Below are positions 16,006 through 23,575 of a stretch of DNA of 64,000 nt, piece after piece (position 1 is the stretch's first letter; each line of letters starts with the position of its first letter). The DNA is from an uncultured Clostridia bacterium (GTDB taxonomy: Bacteria; Bacillota; Clostridia; Christensenellales; Borkfalkiaceae), in NCBI GenBank assembly GCA_947630705.1, contig CANRIK010000018.1:247987-311986 (forward strand). Direction: 5' to 3'. Made by a program: the position numbers and the translations under genes. The notes beneath the pieces are model-generated. The model was not told the DNA's origin. It saw only the letters and a program-made list of their open reading frames with translations, and searched no databases.

Positions 16006-17568
16006 TTAATTAATGAAAATTGTATGATTTTTCAGTTTTTCATAAATTTTTTCGGCAACTCGTATTCCATCGGCCGCAGAGCTGGTTATCCCACCCGAAT
16101 AACCCGAGCCTTCGCCGCACGGATAGAGTCCGTCAATCGAAACGCTTTGAAAATCCGCCCTCCTCTCTATTCTTACGGGAGAAGAAAAACGCGTTTCCAC
16201 GCCCGTGAGAATTGCGTCGGGAGCGTCAAAACCTTTCAGTCTCGTACCCATGTCGGGTATTGCGGCTTTCAAGGCGTCAATTACAATCTTCGGCAAAATT
16301 TCATTTAATGGAGCAAAATTTGTACCGGCGGCATAAGTGGGAGAAATTTCCCCGAAATTTTGCGAAATCTTATCCTTTGCAAAATCCTTATAAAGTTGGA
16401 CCGGAGCCGCATACATTCTTCCGCCTACGTCAAACGCTCTTTGTTCCAACGACCTCTGAAATCTCATTCCGGCAAACAAATCGCTTCCAAAGTCGGAAGA
16501 ATTCATCTGAACCATTAGTGCGGAATTGGAATTCAACCCGTCTCTCGCATAATCCGACATTCCGTTGACCGTCAATCCGTCCTCCTCGCTTGCAGCCGGA
16601 ATAACAACTCCGCCCGGACACATACAAAAAGTAAAGACGGTTCTCTCGTGGGCATGACTGACCAATTTGTAATCTGCCGTTGGAAGAAGTTTATAATTTT
16701 TGCCGTATTGAGCCAAACCTATTTGCGAAGCGAGGTGCTCTAAACGCACACCCACCGCAAAGTCGCGCGGAGACATTTTTACTCCCGAACGATCCAGCAT
16801 CTCGAAAGTATCGCGAGCCGAATGACCCAAAGCCAAAACCGCATAATCTGTTTTAAATTCAGTCTGCGCGCCTGTTTTTGTATTTTTCAAAATTAAGGAA
16901 GTAAGACGTTTAGCCGAATAATCGTCAGCCTCTCCGAATCCGACAAATTGCGTATTGAAAAGATATTCTCCGCCGTTCGATTCTATAAACTTCCGTATAT
17001 TCAAGAGTACGCGTTTAAGTCTGTCGCTCCCGATATGAGGTTTATTAAGATATAAAATCTCTTCGGGCGCGCCGAAACGCGCAAAATATTTCAAAACGTC
17101 TCGGTTAAAGCCGTCATGCGTCTGCGTATTAAGTTTACCGTCGGAAAAAGTTCCCGCTCCGCCCTCGCCGAACTGAACGTTGGATTGCGGATTGAGTTTA
17201 TGATTTTTAAAAAAATTACTTGTAGTAACGGAACGCTCCTCCACCCCCTCGCCCCGTTCGATTATCGTAACAGGCACACCGTGTTCGGTGAGGCGCAGAG
17301 CGCACATGAGTCCGGCCGGACCGCTGCCTACAATAGCTATACGAGGAGCATTTTCAAGCCTTTCGGGACAAGGTTCGGGTTCATCGGATTGCTTGTCCGT
17401 AAATGCAATCGAATACACCCAAAAAATATTGCTCTTATCTCTGGCATCGAGCGACTTTTTCAGAATTTTGAAATATCCGACGGGATTTTTGAGCGTATTT
17501 CGCGCTATTTCAAGCAATTTATTTTCAGATTCGCCTATATGAAGTTTAATGTTATCAAGTCTTTTCAT
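16006..17568 (-). CDS. FAD-dependent dehydrogenase, COG2509-like
   Basis: 520-residue flavoprotein of unknown substrate. Residues 1-60 form a small leading domain; the dinucleotide fold starts at RIAIVGSGPAGLMCALRL (about 72-89) and is followed by IIERG, the FAD-ribose acidic end. The C-terminus GEGSGYSGGITSSAADGIRVAEKI is the FAD-contacting end typical of this family (formerly annotated as NAD/FAD-utilising dehydrogenase). Its first 14 bases overlap the end of the HI0933-like gene, so both are read from one transcript. A 4Fe-4S motif is not evident. The reaction is unknown. Confidence 0.88.
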   Translation of the reverse strand: MKRLDNIKLHIGESENKLLEIARNTLKNPVGYFKILKKSLDARDKSNIFWVYSIAFTDKQSDEPEPCPERLENAPRIAIVGSGPAGLMCALRLTEHGVPVTIIERGEGVEERSVTTSNFFKNHKLNPQSNVQFGEGGAGTFSDGKLNTQTHDGFNRDVLKYFARFGAPEEILYLNKPHIGSDRLKRVLLNIRKFIESNGGEYLFNTQFVGFGEADDYSAKRLTSLILKNTKTGAQTEFKTDYAVLALGHSARDTFEMLDRSGVKMSPRDFAVGVRLEHLASQIGLAQYGKNYKLLPTADYKLVSHAHERTVFTFCMCPGGVVIPAASEEDGLTVNGMSDYARDGLNSNSALMVQMNSSDFGSDLFAGMRFQRSLEQRAFDVGGRMYAAPVQLYKDFAKDKISQNFGEISPTYAAGTNFAPLNEILPKIVIDALKAAIPDMGTRLKGFDAPDAILTGVETRFSSPVRIERRADFQSVSIDGLYPCGEGSGYSGGITSSAADGIRVAEKIYEKLKNHTIFIN

Positions 17569-18766
17569 TATAATAAATCTTTGATTTTATTGAATCAGCG
17601 ACAGCAACGGCTCCCATAAACGCCCAATGCAGATTATATCCGCCGCAATCTCCGTCAACATCGAGTATTTCGCCCGAAAAATAAAGATTTTCACACAATT
17701 TGCTTTCAAGAGAATATGATATATCCGACATATCGACGCCGCCTTGGGTAACCTGTGCATAATCGAATCCGAGAGTGCCTACAACATTGAGCGTAAAGTG
17801 TTTGACGACATGAACAATAGCGGATATAAGGTCGTCATGGAACAAAGTAATATATTCGTTCTCCGCACGTCTTAAAACGGCGCGAGCAATTTGATTATGG
17901 AGCAAGCCGCATAGCAAATCGCAATCATAAACGCCTTCTCTTTTGCGCTCCATTAAAACCTTTTTTAAAACTTCTTCGTCGAAATCAGGCAAAAATACAA
18001 GATCAAGTTGTCCGCCCTTTTTAGCAAGAACGCTCGACACATAGAATACGGCATTGCCCGATACGCCGTAATCGGTAAAAATTACGTCGCCGCGCGCCGA
18101 TTTTTCAACGCCGTCCTTCGAAATGGCTTTTGCAAGACAGTCAACCCGTACTCCTCTTAAATTTTTTATATAGGCGGTATCGGTTTTCAGTTGTACAATG
18201 GACGGATATAAAGGAGTTATTTTATGCCCGAAATTCTCGGCGAGCACATACGATGATCCATCCGTACCAAACTGCTTCTGCGCTTTTCCGCCCGTGGCGA
18301 GCACGACAAAACGTGCCGAAAATTTTTCATTTCCGCAATTAACGGTAAACCCACGCTCGACGGAAGTTACCCGAGTCGAGAGTAAAATATCGACTCCTCT
18401 GTCGCGTAATCGTTCGATAAGAATATCTGTCAACGACGAAGCCTGCAAACTCTGCGGATATATCCTGCCTCCGCTGCCGTGCTTATATAGCAACGTACCG
18501 AAAATCCTTTCGAAAATCTTTTCAGACGGCTGCGAATTGCCGATTATACTTTTTACTATTTCCGGACTTCCGCTTCTATAATGGATCAAATCCATATCTT
18601 CATTTGATATATTGCCTTGACCGTTACCCGTAGCCGACAGCTTTTTCCCCAAGCGGTCGCAAGAATCGATTACAAGAACTTTAAGTTCCGGAGTTTCGGC
18701 AAGAATGACGGCGCACGCAAGTCCCGAGGCGCCGCCGCCTATAATTACGACATCATAATTTTTCAT
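17555..18766 (-). CDS. HI0933/BaiN-like NAD(P)/FAD-dependent oxidoreductase
   Basis: 403-residue flavoprotein. The Rossmann motif VVIIGGGASGLACAVILAE is at residues 5-23; GKKLSATGNGQGNISN (about 43-58) is the characteristic second signature of the HI0933 (YhiN) family, to which the bile-acid enzyme BaiN also belongs. The C-terminal GEILDVDGDCGGYNLHWAFMGAVAV contains the FAD-binding terminal motif. The native reaction is not established for most members. It is translationally coupled (14-base overlap) to the COG2509-like flavoprotein downstream. Confidence 0.9.
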   Translation of the reverse strand: MKNYDVVIIGGGASGLACAVILAETPELKVLVIDSCDRLGKKLSATGNGQGNISNEDMDLIHYRSGSPEIVKSIIGNSQPSEKIFERIFGTLLYKHGSGGRIYPQSLQASSLTDILIERLRDRGVDILLSTRVTSVERGFTVNCGNEKFSARFVVLATGGKAQKQFGTDGSSYVLAENFGHKITPLYPSIVQLKTDTAYIKNLRGVRVDCLAKAISKDGVEKSARGDVIFTDYGVSGNAVFYVSSVLAKKGGQLDLVFLPDFDEEVLKKVLMERKREGVYDCDLLCGLLHNQIARAVLRRAENEYITLFHDDLISAIVHVVKHFTLNVVGTLGFDYAQVTQGGVDMSDISYSLESKLCENLYFSGEILDVDGDCGGYNLHWAFMGAVAVADSIKSKIYYNEKT

Positions 18767-18798
18767 CGTTAAAATTATACTTTATGCCGCTCGCCGTG

Positions 18799-19308
18799 TC
18801 AACCTTTAAATTTGCTTAAAATCGAATCAAGCGTTTCGAGATGAAGAATTTCATCCGTACGGATACGCGCTATAATTTCTTTGACCTGCGTATTTTTCAA
18901 TCGTTTTAACATTTTGTCATATTGACAAATAGCCTGTTTTTCACCTATTATATCATCTTCCAACATAAATTGGAGGCTTCTGGAATAAGATACGTACTTT
19001 GCGGAGTAAAAGTCAAAACACGCAGGCGGACAACGGCAATATACAGGAGCGGCTCCTAATGCAAGAATTGTTTTGCCAAGCAGATTGAGATGAAGCATTT
19101 CGGCTACGGCTATGGAGACGAGCTTTTCCGCCACATCTTTATAGCCGTAGCTCCCGAAAAAGAAAGAATGATAAATGTACTGCAAAACAGCGTTCAATTC
19201 GCCTGTGGACGAAGCATATGCCGGAGAAATCACACGTAGGCTATAAGCATCGTCCGAAACGTCGTCAACAGTAGGAAAAGGTTGGGGCAGAGTTAGAGGT
19301 TCTATCAT
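18799..19308 (-). CDS. Ferritin-like di-metal four-helix protein
   Basis: 169 residues. Four helices carry a di-iron/manganese carboxylate pattern: Glu in GELNAVLQYIYHS, EMLH near residue 72, Glu in IGEKQAICQY and EILH near residue 153. This resembles the CotJC/manganese-catalase-like and rubrerythrin-like branch of the ferritin superfamily. A peroxide- or oxygen-handling role would fit an anaerobe but is inferred. Three Cys near residues 90-96 (YCRCPPAC) are unusual for the fold. It lies 32 bases upstream of the flavoprotein pair on the same strand and may be cotranscribed. Confidence 0.78.
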   Translation of the reverse strand: MIEPLTLPQPFPTVDDVSDDAYSLRVISPAYASSTGELNAVLQYIYHSFFFGSYGYKDVAEKLVSIAVAEMLHLNLLGKTILALGAAPVYCRCPPACFDFYSAKYVSYSRSLQFMLEDDIIGEKQAICQYDKMLKRLKNTQVKEIIARIRTDEILHLETLDSILSKFKG

Positions 19309-19659
19309 CGAAGGCTCCTTGAACGGTATAATTCAAGATATGATTACACGAAAATTTTGGTGTTTAACTAATGATAAAATTTTGAAAAATAATAGTAAAA
19401 ACGACAAAAGCCTTGCGATTGATTTATAAATTGATTCCTAATTGTGAATGTTAAAAAAGCGACTTTTTGCATAAAACCTTTTTTGGACGGATTTTATTCA
19501 AAAAATAATATTATGTCAAGTTCGTAAAGACCCCTCCTGCTCAAATAAATTTTTGATATTTAATGTCAAGGACCTCTCTCCTATTCATTCGAGCGTTAAT
19601 TGTTAATGGTAAGAAGATCTACGCCTATATGCTGTTTTTGTTTTTAACCTCATTCAATG

Positions 19660-19688
19660 TTGATTTTGACCTGTTCTTATGGTATAAT
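19660..19688 (+). promoter_or_regulatory. Sigma-A promoter of the PNPOx-like gene
   Basis: TTGATT (19660-19665), 17-base spacer, TATAAT (19683-19688). The start codon follows at 19722 with CGGAGAG before it. Confidence 0.7.
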
Positions 19689-19721
19689 TATTTAAACAAG
19701 AATTTATCGGAGAGAAACACC

Positions 19722-20135
19722 ATGGATAAAACACAAATATTTCAATTTATATCCGAACAAAAGACGGCGTTTATTGCTTCCGTCAATGAGCAGGGATATC
19801 CCGTCATAAGAGCAATGCTTGCCCCTCGCAAGATAGACGGAAATGAAATCTATTTCACTACCAACACCTCGTCCAATAAAATCAAACAATATTTAGCAAA
19901 TAATAAGGCTTGTATCTATTTTTATAAGCGCGGAAAATTCAAGTATCAGGGCGTTTCCATTATAGGTGAAATGCAAGTTTGCACCGATCAGGCGACAAAA
20001 GATGAGATTTGGCGTTTTGGCGATAAAATGTTTTATAAACAAGGCGTAACCGACCCCGATTATTGCGTGTTGAAATTTCGAGGTTTCACAGCCGAATATT
20101 ATTGCGATTTTAAAACCGAAACGATAGAATTATAA
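19722..20135 (+). CDS. Pyridoxamine 5'-phosphate oxidase-like flavoprotein
   Basis: 137 residues, split-barrel FMN-binding fold. FIASVNEQGYPVIRAMLAPRKI followed by EIYFTTNTSSNKIKQYLANNKACIYFY matches the general stress protein 26 / PNPOx-like group. FMN or a related cofactor is expected; the substrate is unknown. I start at 19722 because CGGAGAG lies 7 bases upstream and the promoter lies between this ATG and the longer frame at 19563. The TfoX-like gene follows 22 bases later, so the two probably form an operon. Confidence 0.85.
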   Translation: MDKTQIFQFISEQKTAFIASVNEQGYPVIRAMLAPRKIDGNEIYFTTNTSSNKIKQYLANNKACIYFYKRGKFKYQGVSIIGEMQVCTDQATKDEIWRFGDKMFYKQGVTDPDYCVLKFRGFTAEYYCDFKTETIEL

Positions 20136-20157
20136 ATTTTTAATAAGGTGAATGATT

Positions 20158-20475
20158 ATGCCGTCGAGCACAGAATATTTGAATTTCATTTTGGAGCAAT
20201 TATCGGACTTAAAGGATATAACATACAAGCCCATGATGGGTGAATTTCTGATTTACTATCGAGGCAAACTTGTCGGTGGCATTTATGACGATAGACTGCT
20301 CGTAAAACCCGTAAAATCTGCGATTTCTTATATGCCCCAAGCAGAGTATTCCTTGCCGTATGCAGGAGCAAAGGAAATGCTCAATGTGGACAATGTGGAC
20401 GATAAACTTTATTTGGCAGGATTGTTTGAGGCAATGTATGAAGACTTGCCTATGCCAAAAACTAAAAAACATTAA
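20158..20475 (+). CDS. TfoX N-terminal domain protein
   Basis: 105 residues, single TfoX_N domain: SSTEYLNFILEQLSDL, YKPMMGEFLIYYRGKLVGGIYDDRLLVKP, MLNVDNVDDKLYLAGLFEAMYEDLPMP. In proteobacteria TfoX/Sxy controls competence; stand-alone N-terminal domains in Clostridia have no established job. AAGGTG is 7 bases before the ATG at 20158 and only 1 base before the ATG at 20152, so the later start is chosen. It lies downstream of the PNPOx-like gene in the same direction. Confidence 0.85.
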   Translation: MPSSTEYLNFILEQLSDLKDITYKPMMGEFLIYYRGKLVGGIYDDRLLVKPVKSAISYMPQAEYSLPYAGAKEMLNVDNVDDKLYLAGLFEAMYEDLPMPKTKKH

Positions 20476-20550
20476 GTTTCAATTCGGTGTAATACAAAAA
20501 GACGAGGGCGGTTTTGTCCTCGTCTTCTTTATATGTCGCTCATTTGAAAT

Positions 20551-21120
20551 TTATTTTATATTTTTGAAATAATCCTCGCGCAGAATACCGCGTTCCACAA
20601 TATCGACGCGCTCGCCCGTAGTTGGCAGGCGGAAGAAGTCTCTGCGCTTTCCCTCATAGACGAGCCCACACTTTTCCATGACGTGGGAGGAGCCGATATT
20701 TTCCGCCGCATGCTCGCCGTCGATGCGGAAAAATCCCACTTCCTCAAAGCAATAGCGCAGAACTTCGGAAAGAGCCTCCGTCATGATGCCTTTCCCCCAC
20801 CACGCCTTTCCCATGCAGTAGCCGATCGTACCGCGTTCCTGAAAGTCGTCCGCGCGCAGAACGGCGATGTCACCGATGAGGACATTCCCTTCTTTGAGGA
20901 CGATCGCCCACTTGTAGCTATGCAGCTCGCCACTCTCACGTTCCCACATTTTGAGAAGAGAACGCGTTACTTCGATGTCCCCGTGCGGCGTCCATGTGAG
21001 GTATTTTGTGACGTCGGGGTCGTTCATCCAGTGCGCAAACGCCTCTTCGGCGTCGCTCTCCTTCCACCGGCGAAGGAGTAGCCGCTCCGTTTCAAGAATT
21101 TTCGTTCCCTTGTGTTGCAT
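20551..21120 (-). CDS. GNAT-family N-acetyltransferase (RimJ/RimL type)
   Basis: 189 residues. ILETERLLLRRWKESDAEEAFAHWMNDPDV is the classic N-terminus of the ribosomal-protein-type acetyltransferases; the acetyl-CoA loop is in GTIGYCMGKAWWGKGIMTEALSEVL (a Q/RxxGxG/A variant); the end ENIGSSHVMEKCGLVYEGKRR is typical. The substrate is unknown. The start at 21120 is chosen for GAAGGA 5 bases upstream. Its coding sequence is clearly richer in GC than both neighbours (runs such as GCGCTCGCCCG), which suggests separate acquisition. It converges on the TfoX-like gene. Confidence 0.88.
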   Translation of the reverse strand: MQHKGTKILETERLLLRRWKESDAEEAFAHWMNDPDVTKYLTWTPHGDIEVTRSLLKMWERESGELHSYKWAIVLKEGNVLIGDIAVLRADDFQERGTIGYCMGKAWWGKGIMTEALSEVLRYCFEEVGFFRIDGEHAAENIGSSHVMEKCGLVYEGKRRDFFRLPTTGERVDIVERGILREDYFKNIK

Positions 21121-21201
21121 AGTTTCCTTCGTTAAATTCCTATTTAGCGTTCCCATTATATCACAGCCGCACAGAGAAGTCAATCGGTCAAAAAGTGATT
21201 T

Positions 21202-21254
21202 TGGCATTTAGGCGTGAGCTTGTCAAGACAAGACAAGTTCACGCCTAAATGCCA
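21202..21254. repeat. Long inverted repeat with 23-bp arms
   Basis: TGGCATTTAGGCGTGAGCTT... and its complement ...ACGCCTAAATGCCA pair over 23 bases with one mismatch around a 7-base loop. It lies between the divergent GNAT and GIY-YIG genes, so it is not in a normal terminator position for either. It may be an orphan terminator or the remains of a small mobile element. Confidence 0.7.
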
Positions 21255-21280
21255 TTTTATGTTTTATGTTGATTTTGAAA

Positions 21281-21309
21281 TTGATTTTTTATATATTTTT
21301 TGATATAAT
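21281..21309 (+). promoter_or_regulatory. Sigma-A promoter of the GIY-YIG gene
   Basis: TTGATT (21281-21286), 17-base spacer, TATAAT (21304-21309). TGGAG precedes the ATG at 21337. Confidence 0.7.
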
Positions 21310-21336
21310 TACTAAAACAAGCAAATGGAGATACAA

Positions 21337-22186
21337 ATGTTAAAATTAGTTGATATTTTGAAAATCAAAAATGAAGATTACAAAAATTACAAAATTCATT
21401 TTGCAACGAGTGCAGACAATAAAAAGGAAGCATATGAAAAGTTTTTAATCAATGAATTTGACGAATGGCAAGCAGAACAAACAAACAAACAAAAATTTTA
21501 ATCGTGAATATGTCATATCATTAATTTATTACGAAAAAGATATTTGGCTCTTTGGCGGCGTTTATAAAGTTAATAATCAAAACCCACAACCGATACAACA
21601 TAATGACGGTTGGTGCGGTTGGCATTATGATTTAACGCTTACCGATAATCAAAAAGATTTAATCGGCAGAGTTTTTGTTTACTATAAAAAAGAGTTTCGT
21701 GCATCATATCCTTGTTTGGAATTGCAAACAAAGAATGGAACGAAACCTGCGGACATTTACGTTTCTTTGATTTTGGATAAACAAGTTACTATCAACGATT
21801 TTAATGGTTTTGGCAACGTAAATATTTCTTATCAAACTTTAAAACATATTATTGAAAATAACATTACAACTTGGAAATCTGCTTTATCTAATGTAAAAGG
21901 TATTTACTTAATTGTAGATACACTTACAGGTAAACAATATGTAGGTAGCGCATACGGCGAAGATTGTATATGGCAACGCTGGTCTGAATATGCGAAAAAC
22001 GGACACGGTGGAAATATTGAACTGAAAGAAATATTGCAAAATAACGGCATTGATTATAGATATAATTTCAAGTATTCTATTTTAGAAGTATGTAATATGA
22101 ACTTGGGCAATGATTATATAATCGCGCGTGAAACCTATTGGAAAGAAGTTTTAATGACAAGGAAATTTGGATTGAACAGCAATTAA
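21337..22186 (+). pseudogene. GIY-YIG nuclease, frameshifted at a CAAA tract (possibly phase-variable)
   Basis: Two overlapping frames make one protein of about 281 residues. The first (21337-21501, 54 codons, TGGAG site) reads MLKLVDILKIKNEDYKNYKI and ends at TAA just after four CAAA units (21478-21493). The second frame continues to 22186 with NFNREYVISLIYYEKDIW, the catalytic signature GIYLIVDTLTGKQYVGSA (about residues 180-200), and the family-like end ARETYWKEVLMTRKFGLNSN. With three CAAA units instead of four the frames join exactly (846 bases). This family of stand-alone GIY-YIG endonucleases is widespread in Clostridia; restriction or mobile-DNA roles are suspected, not shown. It is AT-rich, and the HhH-GPD gene follows. 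Confidence 0.8.
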
Positions 22187-22206
22187 AATATATAGGAAAT
22201 GTACAA

Positions 22207-22881
22207 ATGAAAAAGGATATGGTAGATAGTTTTGTTAGTTTTTGTCGCTTTAATTTAAATTTAAACGATAGTCTATATGCAGAACCGTATAATTCTTTGG
22301 CAATATGTATTATAGATTGTTTTTATTCATTAAGGGCAAAATATTTTGCAGTTACTGTTCCTGTGGTGGAAAGATATGCAAAAGTTTTTATGAATAACGA
22401 CAAGTTTGAAAGTAACATAAATTGTAAAGATTTAATTGAGCATATCGATAGCGTGGGCGGCTATGAAAATTTTGCTAAAACTATTTTAAACAACAGGCAA
22501 AAGATAAGTAAAAAATTTAAGTCTGAAATATGCTATGAGGTCGCACAAAAGTTATTGCAATTAAAAATAAATACTATTGACGACTTTAAAAATTATAAAA
22601 ATACAAAATCATTAGAAGAGGTCTTATATTCAATAAAAGGTGTTGGGCCGGCAGGTGTTAATTATTTGTTTATGCTTGCAGGCGACCAAAATCGTTGTAA
22701 ACCCGACGTTCATATTCACCATTGTATTAAAGATGCTTGTGGAATTGATATTTCAGATTCGGAGTGTCAATATTTATTTGCTAATGCAATCGCTTTATTG
22801 GATATTGACTATCCTCATTTGACAGTTAGACACCTTGACGGCATTGTTTGGAAAAAATATCAAGCGAAAAAAAAGAAATGA
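22207..22881 (+). CDS. HhH-GPD DNA glycosylase-like protein
   Basis: 224 residues. The helix-hairpin-helix is at about residues 141-155 (YSIKGVGPAGVNYLFM), followed by a His-rich stretch KPDVHIHH whose Asp (about residue 166) is in the place of the catalytic Asp of the endonuclease III/GPD superfamily. No C-terminal 4Fe-4S Cys set is seen, unlike Nth. The likely role is base excision or DNA lesion recognition; the substrate is unknown. AGGAA precedes the ATG at 22207; a longer frame to 22138 overlaps the nuclease gene. It is low in GC like the nuclease gene and probably forms one unit with it. Confidence 0.75.
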   Translation: MKKDMVDSFVSFCRFNLNLNDSLYAEPYNSLAICIIDCFYSLRAKYFAVTVPVVERYAKVFMNNDKFESNINCKDLIEHIDSVGGYENFAKTILNNRQKISKKFKSEICYEVAQKLLQLKINTIDDFKNYKNTKSLEEVLYSIKGVGPAGVNYLFMLAGDQNRCKPDVHIHHCIKDACGIDISDSECQYLFANAIALLDIDYPHLTVRHLDGIVWKKYQAKKKK

Positions 22882-22970
22882 ATATCAATTTCAAAGAATT
22901 TCAAGTCGATTTAATGATGGTTACGGAAATATTTCCCCAAGAAATTGTTTTGTCGGTGGCAAAGCACTAA
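22878..22970 (+). CDS. Possible 30-residue ORF coupled to the HhH-GPD gene
   Basis: The frame starts in an ATGA overlap with the HhH-GPD stop and reads MNINFKEFQVDLMMVTEIFP..., ending after 30 codons. The overlap favours translation, but the peptide matches nothing I know and may be the start of a decayed third gene. Confidence 0.3.
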   Translation: MNINFKEFQVDLMMVTEIFPQEIVLSVAKH

Positions 22971-22977
22971 TGTAAAA

Positions 22978-23085
22978 ATGAATAAAGCAACTCTCTTATA
23001 TTATCAAGAAAATGAACCCATTGATATTTTTTATTGCATAACAAGTGAGCATAAAAAATTGAAATACTTTTGCCAAATAAATTAA
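22978..23085 (+). CDS. Possible 35-residue ORF, remnant
   Basis: The frame MNKATLLYYQENEPIDIFYC... ends with CQIN. It has no good ribosome site. It may be a fragment of the same lost gene as the ORF at 22878. Nothing else coding is visible from here to the tRNA-Ser region. Confidence 0.2.
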   Translation: MNKATLLYYQENEPIDIFYCITSEHKKLKYFCQIN

Positions 23086-23156
23086 TACAATTATAATGAA
23101 AAAAACAATAAAAATAAGGACGTAAATTGATTGTGTTATTTTTACGTCCTTTTTTT

Positions 23157-23246
23157 TGGCGCAGAGAGGGATTTTGCGCGTATGCGAAAAGCGTCGCTGC
23201 GCTCGCGCGAACCGTTGGGTTTCTTTTTACCCTCTCTCTGCGCCAC
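23157..23246. repeat. Copies of the tRNA-Ser 3' end
   Basis: TGGCGCAGAGAGGG (23157-23170) repeats the tRNA-Ser 3' end in direct orientation, and CCCTCTCTCTGCGCCA (23230-23245) repeats it inverted. Together they bracket about 60 bases of GC-rich sequence with short CG-rich inverted repeats. They look like the scars of integration at the tRNA 3' end. Confidence 0.55.
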
Positions 23247-23273
23247 GGAAAAAGGACACCTTTCGGTGTCCTC
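23247..23273 (-). terminator. Terminator of tRNA-Ser
   Basis: On the minus strand AGGACACC-GAAA-GGTGTCCT is followed by TTTTTCC, just downstream of the tRNA gene. Confidence 0.75.
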
Positions 23274-23277
23274 ATCA

Positions 23278-23367
23278 TGGCGCAGAGAGAGGGATTCGAA
23301 CCCCCGTACGTATTCCTACGTAACACGATTTCGAGTCGTGCGCGTTCGACCACTCCGCCATCTCTGC
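23278..23367 (-). tRNA. tRNA-Ser (CGA)
   Basis: 90 bases with encoded CCA. Acceptor stem GCAGAGA/TCTCTGC, anticodon arm CACGA-CTCGAAA-TCGTG giving anticodon CGA, a long variable arm (class II tRNA) around TTACGTAGGAATACGTAC, and T arm GGGGGTTCGAATCCC. Reads UCG codons. Confidence 0.97.
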
Positions 23368-23518
23368 ACTGGTCGCTTGTTAATTTTATAACAACAGTAA
23401 CAAAAATTCAAGCATTTTTATATGTGTTTATAAAATTTTTTATTAATAGGCACCGATTCCTACTCTTAAATTAAATACGCTTTTTACTCCGTCATTTAAT
23501 CTTTTAACAGATAATATA

Positions 23519-23547
23519 TTGACTTTAACAACATAAAATTATATAAT
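23519..23547 (+). promoter_or_regulatory. Sigma-A promoter of ilvA-ridA
   Basis: TTGACT (23519-23524), 17-base spacer, TATAAT (23542-23547), with CAGGCGG before the ATG at 23576. Confidence 0.75.
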
Positions 23548-23575
23548 TTTATTAATAAATTCAGGCGGTTTACAT

